Shown: positions 1 through 5,384, counted from the first letter of the stretch. The stretch is DNA of 7,449 nt from Acidobacteriaceae bacterium (GCA_003156235.1 PMGP01000097.1:1-7449), one strand, 5' to 3'. A program made the numbers and translations. Notes: a model not told the origin generated them from the letters alone.

Positions 1-9
1 CAACACCTC

Positions 10-420
10 TCATCGAAACAACTGTATGTGAAATACGGGACCATGATCCCTATTCTCTCCAAGAACAATCGAAGGGATCAATTCAAAGAAGTATTTCTGG
101 ACCACTCCGTAAGTAGAGCCATCTGAAGAAACCTGAACATTACCAATCGGCAAGAATTCTTTCGAGAAGACCACACCCCCTTCACCAATTCGTCTCCAAC
201 TTCCTTGAGTACGCTCAACTTTTCCTTGGCGCGTTAATACTTGTTGAAAGCTCTGGTCCTTCCTCAGAATCAAAGTGGATTTTTCTCCGTTCGCCTGAAA
301 GATGTATGTGCCAGCTACGGCGCTATAGCTGTAATCCGCAGCTACCATGTACCAAATCCAAAACGCCGCGAGGGAAAGAAAGACCCAACCAATAATCCTT
401 ACCGGCTTGGACACCTTCAT
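10..420 (-). CDS. Small membrane-anchored protein, unknown function
   Basis: This is a complete 136-residue protein that I do not recognise. Residues about 7-26 form one hydrophobic segment after a short basic start (MKVSKPVR), so it is probably a signal anchor with the rest outside the cytoplasm. From about residue 36 the protein is polar and predicted to be rich in beta strands. The run GTYIF, STLILRKDQSFQQ, GSWRRIGEGG resembles the repeated strand pattern of small lipocalin- or NlpE-like sensor domains, but no diagnostic motif is present. I chose the ATG at 420 because AGAGGAGA lies just upstream at good spacing. In-frame ATGs at 438 and 465 would add 6 or 15 residues and have poorer sites. 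The gene lies downstream of the TldD-like gene on the same strand, but 330 bp of non-coding DNA separates them, so it is probably transcribed separately. Confidence 0.7.
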   Translation of the reverse strand: MKVSKPVRIIGWVFLSLAAFWIWYMVAADYSYSAVAGTYIFQANGEKSTLILRKDQSFQQVLTRQGKVERTQGSWRRIGEGGVVFSKEFLPIGNVQVSSDGSTYGVVQKYFFELIPSIVLGENRDHGPVFHIQLFR

Positions 421-483
421 AAAAATCTCCTCTGACATTCCCTCAAGGGCTAATGATCTCTGCAAAAGAAATGTCCTTGCGCC

Positions 484-496
484 GTCCCTACGGGAC
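484..496. repeat. Short hairpin, GTCCC/GGGAC
   Basis: The five-base arms GTCCC (484-488) and GGGAC (492-496) are perfectly complementary around a three-base loop, TAC. This is the first of four small palindromes in about 170 bp. By itself it could be chance; its weight comes from the cluster. Confidence 0.45.
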
Positions 497-524
497 TCCG
501 GAGTGAATCCGTGGAATCCGCTTC

Positions 525-544
525 CCCCACGCTAAAGCGCGGGG
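525..544. repeat. CTAAAG-centred palindrome, copy 1
   Basis: Nine-base arms at 525-533 and 536-544 pair at eight of nine positions (A529 faces C540) around the two-base centre AA. The middle reads CTAAAG. Arm length and centre match the perfect palindrome at 632-651, although the outer arm sequences differ. This suggests two members of one structural repeat family, like the intergenic REP-type palindromes I associate with acidobacterial genomes. The lack of a T-run argues against a terminator. Confidence 0.55.
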
Positions 545-556
545 CTAACAAACACT

Positions 557-569
557 GCGCCTCCGGCGC
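557..569. repeat. Short hairpin, GCGCC/GGCGC
   Basis: The five-base arms GCGCC (557-561) and GGCGC (565-569) are perfectly complementary around the loop TCC. It lies between the two CTAAAG palindromes and has the same plan as the hairpin at 484-496 (five-base arms, three-base loop). Confidence 0.45.
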
Positions 570-631
570 GCTTATCAGAACATTACTTATGCAGCCATCA
601 ATAAAGCCCGTGTTGATTTTGCTTTCTTGGC

Positions 632-651
632 GGCACGACTAAAGTCGTGCC
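632..651. repeat. CTAAAG-centred palindrome, copy 2
   Basis: The sequence ggcacgactaaagtcgtgcc has perfect nine-base arms (632-640 and 643-651) around AA. It has the same arm length and CTAAAG centre as the copy at 525-544. It lies about 100 bp past the stop codon of the TldD-like gene. As RNA it would fold on either strand. No T-run follows, so I read it as a dispersed REP-like palindrome and not a terminator. Confidence 0.65.
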
Positions 652-709
652 CTGTTACAGTGCGTTTGATTCACCCCGGATCGGCAAATCCAGCCGACAA
701 CTGTTTTTC

Positions 710-756
710 TGTTTACTGACTACTGTTCACTGTTTCACTTGTTCACTTCTTCACTT
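710..756 (-). repeat. 7/8-bp tandem array anchored at the tldD-like stop codon
   Basis: Read on the minus strand, about six imperfect units follow one another: three of 8 bp of the type AGTGAANA or AGTGAAAC, then three of 7 bp (AGTGAAC, AGTAGTC, AGTAAAC). The gene's TGA stop (751-753) lies inside the first unit. Further TGA triplets occur at 743-745, 735-737 and 727-729, spaced 8 bp apart, so the first three cover all three reading frames. No inverted partner of this unit was found in the window. Confidence 0.65.
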
Positions 757-2448
757 CTTCTCCGACGGGATCGGCAGAATCGGCGGGCGTGCGGTGCCTT
801 GCGCCTGCTTCTGCGTTTCCATTTCGCTGACCAGCATGGCCGGGGCTACCGCGCTGACTGGAATCGTGCCCGACTCCGCGCCGCACTCGCCGTTGAATAC
901 TTCGCTCTTGTCGCCGGTAACCAGGATGCGCTTCATGGCGGCCAGCGGCGTGCCTACAATGCTGACGCCGCGAACCAATTCATCCGGCCGGCCATCCACA
1001 TACACGCGCCAAACCACCAGCGGAATCACGGAAAAAGCCTGCGGCGCACTGCGCTGCGTGACGGCAAATCCGGAAGAAATGTCCTCGAAATAAAGTCCGT
1101 AGGTCTTGCCCTGTTTCTTGGCTTCCTCGATCAACTGCTTGCGCAGTTTGGCCTCCGACTCCGTCTTGGTCGATGTCACAATCAAGTTGCCTTGCCGCCC
1201 GGTGGGAACCTTGCCGGTTTGCGCGCGGCCGTGTCCGTTGGAGTTGGCAAAGCTGGCGATGGGCAAGCGCGACATAAGAAAAGTCTTCAGCACGCCTTCC
1301 TCAATCAGGGCGACACGCTGCGCCTTCTGACCCTCGTCGTCATATTGATAGTTGCCGCTGAGCCAGGTTTTGCCGAAGGTGGTCAGCGTGGGATCGTCAG
1401 CCACTGACAAAAATGTAGGCAGCACATCCTTGCCCACTTCCTTGGTAAAGGTCTGTCCCTCGTCATCGCCGCGCTGGCGCTGGCCTTCGAGCCTGTGGCC
1501 CAGCACCTCGTGGAAGAAGACCGCCGCGGCGCGTCCGGAGAGAATTGCCGGCCCGTCAAAAGGCTCGGTCACGGGCGCCTTGCGCAGCGCCTCCAGGCTG
1601 TTGCCCAGGTCGCGCACGGCTTTTTCCATCTCCGCCTGCGCGGGCAAACCCTCCACCGTCTCGGCCTCGAAGGTCTGCATGCGGAACAGGTCCATGCCAT
1701 CGTCAGCGCGGGTCATGGCAACCACTATCACTCGTGCTTGCAGGTGCGGCGCTAACACGCGCGAATCTTCCGAAGAGACAAAGTAGTCGGTCTCATTCTG
1801 CGCCGCGAGCATCACCATATTCTGATTCACATCGGGAAAGTCGCGGAAGACGAGCGAGAGCGCCCGAATGCGCTGCTCCCAGGCCGCGCGGTCGATCTTC
1901 ACCGGCGGCGCGGGCTTGCCAAGGTAAACCTGCGGCGCCTCTTGGCTGAAATCCGGCGAGGAGTCTTCTTCCTTGGCGCGAACTTCGGCTTCGGTCTTTA
2001 CCTGCAGGTAGTTCTCCAGCGCTTTTCCGTAGCCGGCGTTGGTGGCCAGCCACAGCGACCGCGCCAGCGCCTCCCGGTCGTCGGCCAGCGGCAGCGTGGC
2101 GCTGTTGACCGCCGAGCCGCGATGGCCGCCATGCGTGTTGTCCAGTTTGGGCTCGCCCAGCCGCACCTGCACGTCAGCTACACGCAGGTGATTGGATGCA
2201 CTGTTGACCAGCGCGCCATACTGCGCCTGAATCACCGTTACCGTCGCGTCGCTCACCGAGTAACTCAGGAAGTAGGGCGGCAACTGCTTTGCGTCTCCCT
2301 GCTTGCCCAGCGAGGTAAAGGCGCGATGGAGTTCGGTGGTCATCGCATCGAGGAGCGGCGGCGCGGACTGCTGCTGCGCCCCGGCGGTTATAGGCAAGGC
2401 CAGCGCCAGTATGGCAAAAACCGCGCGGAAAGCGGCTCTGTTCGCCAT
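751..2448 (-). CDS. Secreted TldD/PmbA-family metallopeptidase
   Basis: This 565-residue protein belongs to the TldD/PmbA zinc peptidase family, whose E. coli members TldD and TldE act as a pair in microcin B17 maturation and CcdA degradation. The metal site is visible as HEVLGH (H313, E314, H318, the family's HExxxH). A late cysteine in GECG (C522) is in the position of the family's third ligand. Unlike cytoplasmic TldD, it starts with a signal peptide: basic MANRAAFR, a hydrophobic stretch, then a likely cut after AGA. It is longer than a typical TldD, with extra charged sequence around residues 125-210. No TldE/PmbA partner is in the window. The start is uncertain. The ATG at 2448 follows GAAGG and gives the cleanest signal peptide. 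ATGs at 2481 and 2505 are also in frame, lack good sites and would add 11 or 19 residues. It diverges from the M48 protease gene. The true substrate is unknown. Confidence 0.87.
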   Translation of the reverse strand: MANRAAFRAVFAILALALPITAGAQQQSAPPLLDAMTTELHRAFTSLGKQGDAKQLPPYFLSYSVSDATVTVIQAQYGALVNSASNHLRVADVQVRLGEPKLDNTHGGHRGSAVNSATLPLADDREALARSLWLATNAGYGKALENYLQVKTEAEVRAKEEDSSPDFSQEAPQVYLGKPAPPVKIDRAAWEQRIRALSLVFRDFPDVNQNMVMLAAQNETDYFVSSEDSRVLAPHLQARVIVVAMTRADDGMDLFRMQTFEAETVEGLPAQAEMEKAVRDLGNSLEALRKAPVTEPFDGPAILSGRAAAVFFHEVLGHRLEGQRQRGDDEGQTFTKEVGKDVLPTFLSVADDPTLTTFGKTWLSGNYQYDDEGQKAQRVALIEEGVLKTFLMSRLPIASFANSNGHGRAQTGKVPTGRQGNLIVTSTKTESEAKLRKQLIEEAKKQGKTYGLYFEDISSGFAVTQRSAPQAFSVIPLVVWRVYVDGRPDELVRGVSIVGTPLAAMKRILVTGDKSEVFNGECGAESGTIPVSAVAPAMLVSEMETQKQAQGTARPPILPIPSEKK

Positions 2449-2553
2449 CCGCCCTTCAAAAGCAAAAGAAATCTTTCTCATAGTTTGAATAATCCGGTAA
2501 AACATCTTCCAAGGGAATTGTCTCAGAGTAAGCTACTCAAGAGGAAACTTCCC

Positions 2554-3903
2554 ATGATGTTAGTGCGCCGAACGCTGCCATTGCTTTGCCTCGCCTTGCT
2601 GCTCACCGGCCTCACTTCGCGCCGTTGCTCCGGCCAGCCCGCGCAAGCCCAGCCCGCGCCGGCCACCACTGCTGTCCCAGCTCAACCCGCCAGCACACAA
2701 GCCTACACCCTGCCGCCCGACAAGCTTACCAAGGCCATCACCCTCAGCCATATTCGCCTCGCGCTGGAGATCGTGGGCTCACTCTGGGGACTGGCCGTTC
2801 TCTGGCTGCTGCTTTCCTTTCGCTGGGCCGCCGAACTGGCAGCGTGGACTGAGCGCCTGCTGCGCCGCCGCTGGATGCAAGGGCTGCTCTTCTTCGCCGT
2901 CTTTATTGTTGTCGACACGGTGGCCTACTTACCCTTCAGCCTAATCGGTCATTACGTTAACCTTGTCTACGGCATTAGCGTCCAAGGCTGGCTCAGTTGG
3001 TTTGGCGACCATGCCAAATCGCTGGGAATCGCTCTGGTAGGCACACCTGTGTACCTGCTCTTCAACTGGATTGTTCGCGTCTCGCCGCGCCGCTACTGGG
3101 TTTGGATCTGGCTGGTCACGCTGCCGCTGATTGTGCTCTCGACTTTCGCATCGCCGTTGCTGGACCCAATCTTCAACAAATTTGAGCCGCTCACAAAAAC
3201 TCATCTTGCGCTGGTGGCCCGGCTGGAGCAAGTTGTAGCCCGCACCGGAACCAAGATCCCGCCCGAGCGCATGTTTCTGATGAAGGCCAGCGCCAAGAGC
3301 AACGGCCTCAACGCCTACGTCACCGGCCTGGGCGCCACCAAGCGATTCGTGATGTGGGATACCGCAACCGACCGCCTTCCCGATGACGAAGTTCTCTTCA
3401 TCTTCGGCCACGAGAGCGGCCATTACGTCCTCAACCACATTCCCAAGCAGCTTGCCGGATCAACTGCAGGGTCGTTCTTTGTCTTGTGGGCCTGCGCGGG
3501 GTTTGCCGGCTGGCTCATGCGCCGCTTCGGCGCTCGATGGCAGTTGATCTCGCCAGAGGGATCGACCCCGCTTGCCAGCCGCCAGGGTTTTCTGGTGCTG
3601 CTCTTTGCGCTCTCGGTCGCCGGCCTCATTCTGCAACCGGCAGGCAACACCTTCAGCCGCCACTTCGAGCATGAAGCCGACGTCTACGGTCAGGAAGCCA
3701 TCCACGGCCTGGTCGCCGACCCGCAGAAGACTACAGTCTCCGCCTTCAATCATTTGGGCGAAGCGTGGCTGGAAGATCCCAACCCCAACGCCTTCGTCGA
3801 GTTCTGGACCTACAGCCATCCCAGCGTGCAGAACCGCGCCAACTTCGCATTGCACTATGACCCGTGGGTCAACGGCGGGCATGGCAGGTTCTTTGAAAAG
3901 TAG
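2554..3903 (+). CDS. M48 (Ste24-type) integral membrane metalloprotease
   Basis: This 449-residue protein is an M48 peptidase of the Ste24/CAAX-protease-1 type. The zinc site is HESGH (H286, E287, H290), with the third ligand probably E372 in EHEAD, followed by D376. Hydrophobic segments lie at about residues 5-20, 69-89, 110-130, 156-174, 181-199, 308-325 and 345-362. That number fits the many-helix Ste24 fold with the active site at the membrane face. The C-terminal TYSHPSVQNR is also typical of the family. The N-terminus may be a cleaved signal followed by a Pro/Ala/Gln-rich linker (residues 28-50). The reading frame is open back to 1942, but that part only mirrors the opposite-strand TldD gene. 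The ATG at 2554 follows GAGG (2541-2544) at 9 nt. In bacteria this family is usually linked to membrane protein turnover; a prenyl substrate is not implied. Confidence 0.93.
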   Translation: MMLVRRTLPLLCLALLLTGLTSRRCSGQPAQAQPAPATTAVPAQPASTQAYTLPPDKLTKAITLSHIRLALEIVGSLWGLAVLWLLLSFRWAAELAAWTERLLRRRWMQGLLFFAVFIVVDTVAYLPFSLIGHYVNLVYGISVQGWLSWFGDHAKSLGIALVGTPVYLLFNWIVRVSPRRYWVWIWLVTLPLIVLSTFASPLLDPIFNKFEPLTKTHLALVARLEQVVARTGTKIPPERMFLMKASAKSNGLNAYVTGLGATKRFVMWDTATDRLPDDEVLFIFGHESGHYVLNHIPKQLAGSTAGSFFVLWACAGFAGWLMRRFGARWQLISPEGSTPLASRQGFLVLLFALSVAGLILQPAGNTFSRHFEHEADVYGQEAIHGLVADPQKTTVSAFNHLGEAWLEDPNPNAFVEFWTYSHPSVQNRANFALHYDPWVNGGHGRFFEK

Positions 3904-3931
3904 GGACTAGGGACTAGGGAATAGGGAACAG
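3901..3931 (+). repeat. Heptamer array starting at the M48 stop codon
   Basis: Four 7-bp units (TAGGGAC twice, TAGGGAA twice) plus a partial CAG run without interruption. The first TAG is the stop codon of the M48 gene. TAG triplets at 3901, 3908, 3915 and 3922 fall in frames 0, 1, 2 and 0. Positions 3909-3931 are complementary to 4456-4478 at 21 of 23 bases, so this is the left arm of an inverted pair. Confidence 0.8.
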
Positions 3932-3957
3932 AAAAGCGCGGCGCGCAGTCCTTTTTT
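3931..3957 (+). terminator. Possible intrinsic terminator after the M48 gene
   Basis: AAAAG (3932-3936) can pair with CTTTT (3951-3955). Within this, GCGC repeats can form a small GC stem around 3936-3946. A run of six T follows at 3952-3957. The stem is short and imperfect, so this is a candidate only. Confidence 0.35.
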
Positions 3958-3988
3958 CCTGAGGTTGACGAATACTGAGGTTTAACAT

Positions 3989-4171
3989 TTGAACATGATT
4001 TGGAAGATACTTCTCTGGATTCCCCATCTCCTTTTCTGGGGTGGGCTTGCCTGGATCGTATTTGGATTATTCGGTAACCGAAGATCAGCGCGGGCCCTCA
4101 GCGGTGATCGAATTGAATTTGCCCCGCACTGGCTCACCATTTGGGCAGGGCTGTTCACTCTAGGCTATTAA
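3989..4171 (+). CDS. N-terminal piece of the split gene
   Basis: These 60 codons begin at TTG 3989, which has TGAGG (3976-3980) 8 nt upstream. The ATG at 3995 is an alternative with 14-nt spacing. The piece encodes a transmembrane helix at about residues 5-28, a basic NRRSAR turn on the likely cytoplasmic side, and a second hydrophobic stretch that stops abruptly at the TAA. It could be translated by itself as a tiny membrane protein, but the truncated second helix makes a finished product unlikely. Confidence 0.45.
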   Translation: MNMIWKILLWIPHLLFWGGLAWIVFGLFGNRRSARALSGDRIEFAPHWLTIWAGLFTLGY

Positions 4172-4186
4172 CCCGCATCAATCATC

Positions 4187-4432
4187 GTGAGTAATGAAGC
4201 AATTGAACAAGTATTTTTGCTCGGTTGGCGGAAATGTATTCGCTGGGAAGACATTGTGGAGATCGAGTCCAACCCAAAGGACCGCATGGTTACGATAACC
4301 GGCGCGGATGGCACGAAGATCGTTTACTCTCGTTTTTTGGCGGACCGCCCGCGGCTGCTGCTGGAACTCAAGCAGCGTTGCGGCGAAGACCTGCCGCCAG
4401 ACTTTCCACAGGAACCCCATGACGGCCTATAG
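4187..4432 (+). CDS. C-terminal piece of the split gene, PH-like fold possible
   Basis: These 81 codons would have to start at GTG 4187. Nothing resembling a Shine-Dalgarno precedes it (4171-4186 reads acccgcatcaatcatc). The sequence is soluble and looks strand-rich: EQVFLLGWRKCIRWEDIVEIE, then MVTITGADGTKIVYSRF, then a helix, PRLLLELKQRC. The strand-turn-strand layout ending in one helix suggests a small PH-like domain; this is a fold-level guess from sequence pattern. It is in frame with the upstream piece, so I read it mainly as the rest of that gene. Confidence 0.45.
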   Translation: MSNEAIEQVFLLGWRKCIRWEDIVEIESNPKDRMVTITGADGTKIVYSRFLADRPRLLLELKQRCGEDLPPDFPQEPHDGL

Positions 4433-4454
4433 AGAACGGATTCGAGCAGTACGG

Positions 4455-4480
4455 CCTGTTCCCTATTCCCTGTTCCCTGC
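4455..4480 (-). repeat. Inverted partner of the 3901-3931 heptamer array
   Basis: Read on the minus strand the units are GGAACAG, GGAATAG and GGAACAG, the same family as the array that starts at the M48 stop. Positions 4456-4471 are perfectly complementary to 3916-3931 (16 nt), and the match extends to 21 of 23. The two arms enclose about 524 bp containing only the split gene. The array also lies directly upstream of the -10 box of the next gene. Confidence 0.75.
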
Positions 4481-4483
4481 ATT

Positions 4484-4489
4484 TACAAT
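4484..4489 (+). promoter_or_regulatory. Candidate -10 box for a leaderless transcript
   Basis: TACAAT matches the TATAAT consensus at five of six positions and ends seven bases before the A of the ATG at 4496. Transcription from it would start at or next to the start codon. This fits the absence of a Shine-Dalgarno before that gene. No good -35 is present; the expected region lies in the CT-rich heptamer array. Confidence 0.4.
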
Positions 4490-4495
4490 TTCTCC

Positions 4496-4786
4496 ATGCA
4501 ATTTCTATCGCTTTCCCGCCGCCGGACCGACGCTTTTCCGCCAGAAGCTTTTACCCCGGAGTTGATGGCTCGCGAGACCCAGCGTGTGAAGGAACTCTAC
4601 GCGGCGGGTCTGCTTCGCCAGATATGGCGCCGGGGGGACATTCCCGGCGCGGCCATTCTGTGGGAGGCTGCCAGCGAAGCCGAGGTTCGCGCAGCTCTCG
4701 ATAGCCTGCCCATCAATCAAGCTGGAATGTTGGAAATCCTGGCGCTCGTTCCCCTTGCGCCCTATCCCGGCTTTGGTCCGGCGTGA
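4496..4786 (+). CDS. Muconolactone-isomerase-like small protein
   Basis: This 96-residue protein resembles the muconolactone delta-isomerase family, small ferredoxin-like-fold proteins that assemble as oligomers. Supporting features are the length (family members are about 90-100 residues), the N-terminal strand MQFLSLSRR, the helix ELMARETQRVKELYAAGLL, the strand segment RQIWRRGDIPGAAILWEA, a second helix rich in E/A/R, and the ending LVPLAPYPGFGP. Classical members isomerise muconolactone in catechol breakdown. No other catechol or beta-ketoadipate gene is in the window, so the enzyme activity should not be assumed and the annotation stays at family level. No Shine-Dalgarno precedes the ATG, and a -10-like TACAAT ends 7 nt before it, suggesting leaderless translation. 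The gene ends 94 bp before gcvH, possibly with a weak terminator between. Confidence 0.75.
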   Translation: MQFLSLSRRRTDAFPPEAFTPELMARETQRVKELYAAGLLRQIWRRGDIPGAAILWEAASEAEVRAALDSLPINQAGMLEILALVPLAPYPGFGPA

Positions 4787-4796
4787 AGGTCAGAGC

Positions 4797-4823
4797 GAGA
4801 TACTGACCCCTGATCTCTGTTTT
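4797..4823 (+). terminator. Weak terminator-like hairpin before gcvH
   Basis: GAGAT (4797-4801) pairs with ATCTC (4813-4817), and TGTTTT follows. A competing stem, GGTCAG (4788-4793) with CTGACC (4803-4808), overlaps it. Both stems are short, so termination here is uncertain. If real, it would separate the isomerase-like gene from the gcv cluster. Confidence 0.25.
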
Positions 4824-4880
4824 CCCTCAGCCCCCCTCAAGTCGTACACTGAGGATTCGCTACTGGAGGAGTGGAATCGC

Positions 4881-5264
4881 ATGGCCTATCCCGCAAATTA
4901 CCGTTACACCCGCGAGCATGAATGGATTGATCTGGTGGGCTCCATCGGCGCCATCGGCATCACCGATTACGCCCAGAACTCGCTCGGCGACATCGTCTAC
5001 GTGGACCTGCCCAAGGTGGGTGACGCGGTTAGCTCTGGCGCCACCTTCGGCTCGGTGGAAAGCGTGAAGGCGGTCAGCGATCTTTTTTCGCCCGTCACCG
5101 GCACGGTTACCGCCATCAACGAGGAGCTGAAGGACGCTCCCGACAAGATCAACGAAAAGCCCCACGAAACCTGGATCATCAAGGTAAAGCTTGCTGACCC
5201 AGCCGAGATCAATGTGTTGCTCGACGCCGCAGCCTACGAGGCTTTCATCGCGGAAGAAAGCTAG
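4881..5264 (+). CDS. gcvH: Glycine cleavage system H protein
   Basis: GcvH is the lipoyl carrier of the glycine cleavage system. Its lipoyl-lysine arm receives the aminomethyl group from the P-protein, offers it to GcvT, and is reoxidised by dihydrolipoyl dehydrogenase. The protein has 127 residues, the usual size. The hallmarks are YRYTREHEWI at the start, GITDYAQ, LGDIVYVDLP, and the lipoylation motif ESVKAVSD with K63 as the modified lysine, then KPHETWIIKV. The frame is open upstream to 4755, but the family N-terminus matches the ATG at 4881, which has GGAGGAG (4865-4871) 9 nt upstream. It leads the cluster gcvH, gcvPA, small membrane gene, gcvPB. gcvT, often just upstream, is not there. 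The TAG stop runs straight into the inverted heptamer repeat at 5271-5302. Confidence 0.96.
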   Translation: MAYPANYRYTREHEWIDLVGSIGAIGITDYAQNSLGDIVYVDLPKVGDAVSSGATFGSVESVKAVSDLFSPVTGTVTAINEELKDAPDKINEKPHETWIIKVKLADPAEINVLLDAAAYEAFIAEES

Positions 5265-5270
5265 AAGAGC

Positions 5271-5302
5271 AGCTTCTAGCTGTTAGCTTCTAGCCTCTAG
5301 CT
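5271..5302 (+). repeat. Left arm of heptamer inverted repeat, gcvH-gcvPA gap
   Basis: This 32-nt arm, made of units related to AGCTTCT and TAGCCTC, is complementary to 5385-5416 at 28 of 32 positions. It begins six bases after the gcvH stop codon. TAG triplets at 5262 (the stop itself), 5277, 5284, 5291 and 5298 cover all three frames. In mRNA the two arms would close a loop of 82 nt. Confidence 0.85.
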
Positions 5303-5350
5303 TGTTCTCTGGGGCTGGAAGCCGCATTGACCTACCCTGATTATTCTCTC

Positions 5351-5372
5351 GGCAGGCCATACCTGGCCTGCC
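5351..5372 (+). repeat. Perfect 9-bp hairpin nested in the inverted repeat
   Basis: GGCAGGCCA (5351-5359) and TGGCCTGCC (5364-5372) are perfectly complementary around TACC. The nine-base arms recall the two CTAAAG palindromes near the left end of the window, though loop and sequence differ. It lies in the loop of the larger 32-nt inverted repeat. No T-run follows directly. Confidence 0.7.
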
Positions 5373-5384
5373 CAACAGGCTTTT
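5366..5384 (+). terminator. Alternative short hairpin plus TTTT, possible attenuator
   Basis: GCCTG (5366-5370) can instead pair with CAGGC (5376-5380), and TTTT follows at once. This stem uses bases of the right half of the 9-bp hairpin at 5351-5372, so the two folds exclude each other. The stem is only five pairs plus a G-U, much weaker than its competitor, so a terminator or attenuator role is speculative. Confidence 0.25.

Larger units (their letters stand above)
421..750. other. Gene-free stretch carrying hairpins and a tandem array
   Basis: This stretch separates two minus-strand genes and shows no convincing reading frame. It holds four short perfect or near-perfect hairpins between 484 and 651, and a 7/8-bp tandem array between 710 and about 756 (each listed separately). 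None of the hairpins is followed by a T-run on either strand, so no clear intrinsic terminator is visible for the TldD-like gene. I could not identify convincing -10/-35 boxes for the small gene at 10-420. Confidence 0.6.
3989..4432 (+). pseudogene. Small membrane/PH-like gene split by one in-frame TAA
   Basis: Two pieces (3989-4171 and 4187-4432) lie in the same reading frame, separated by one TAA (4169-4171) and five further sense codons. Read through, they give about 147 codons. One N-terminal transmembrane helix comes first (LLFWGGLAWIVFGLF), then the strand-like GDRIEFAPHW, a second hydrophobic stretch across the stop (LTIWAGLFTLGY, stop, PASIIV), and a globular end. A hydrophobic segment that continues across the stop, the shared frame, and the absence of a Shine-Dalgarno before the second piece all suggest an ancestral single gene with a nonsense mutation. 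Alternatives are a sequencing error or readthrough. The globular part weakly recalls small bacterial PH-like domains. The gene is bracketed by the inverted heptamer arrays at 3901-3931 and 4455-4480. Confidence 0.55.

Noticed and set aside
739..1407. Plus-strand frame opposite the TldD-like gene
   Set aside because: It is low-complexity, Arg/Ala/Leu-rich and contains no recognisable motif. It mirrors the codon pattern of the real gene on the other strand.
1942..2553. Long upstream extension of the M48 reading frame (204 codons)
   Set aside because: It is antisense to the well-supported TldD-like gene. The M48 family N-terminus and a Shine-Dalgarno place the start at 2554.
4835..4854. CCTCA/TGAGG inverted repeat around a TACACT -10-like sequence before gcvH
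   Set aside because: The arms are only five bases and there is no credible -35, which is too weak to call an operator or promoter.
4755..4880. N-terminal extension of the gcvH frame
   Set aside because: It overlaps the isomerase-like gene and adds sequence absent from GcvH proteins. The ATG at 4881 has a strong GGAGGAG and gives the standard length.
4787..4880. Glycine riboswitch upstream of gcvH
   Set aside because: Glycine riboswitches often precede gcv genes, but the gap is only 94 bp and I see no tandem aptamer core in it. A covariance-model search would settle this.
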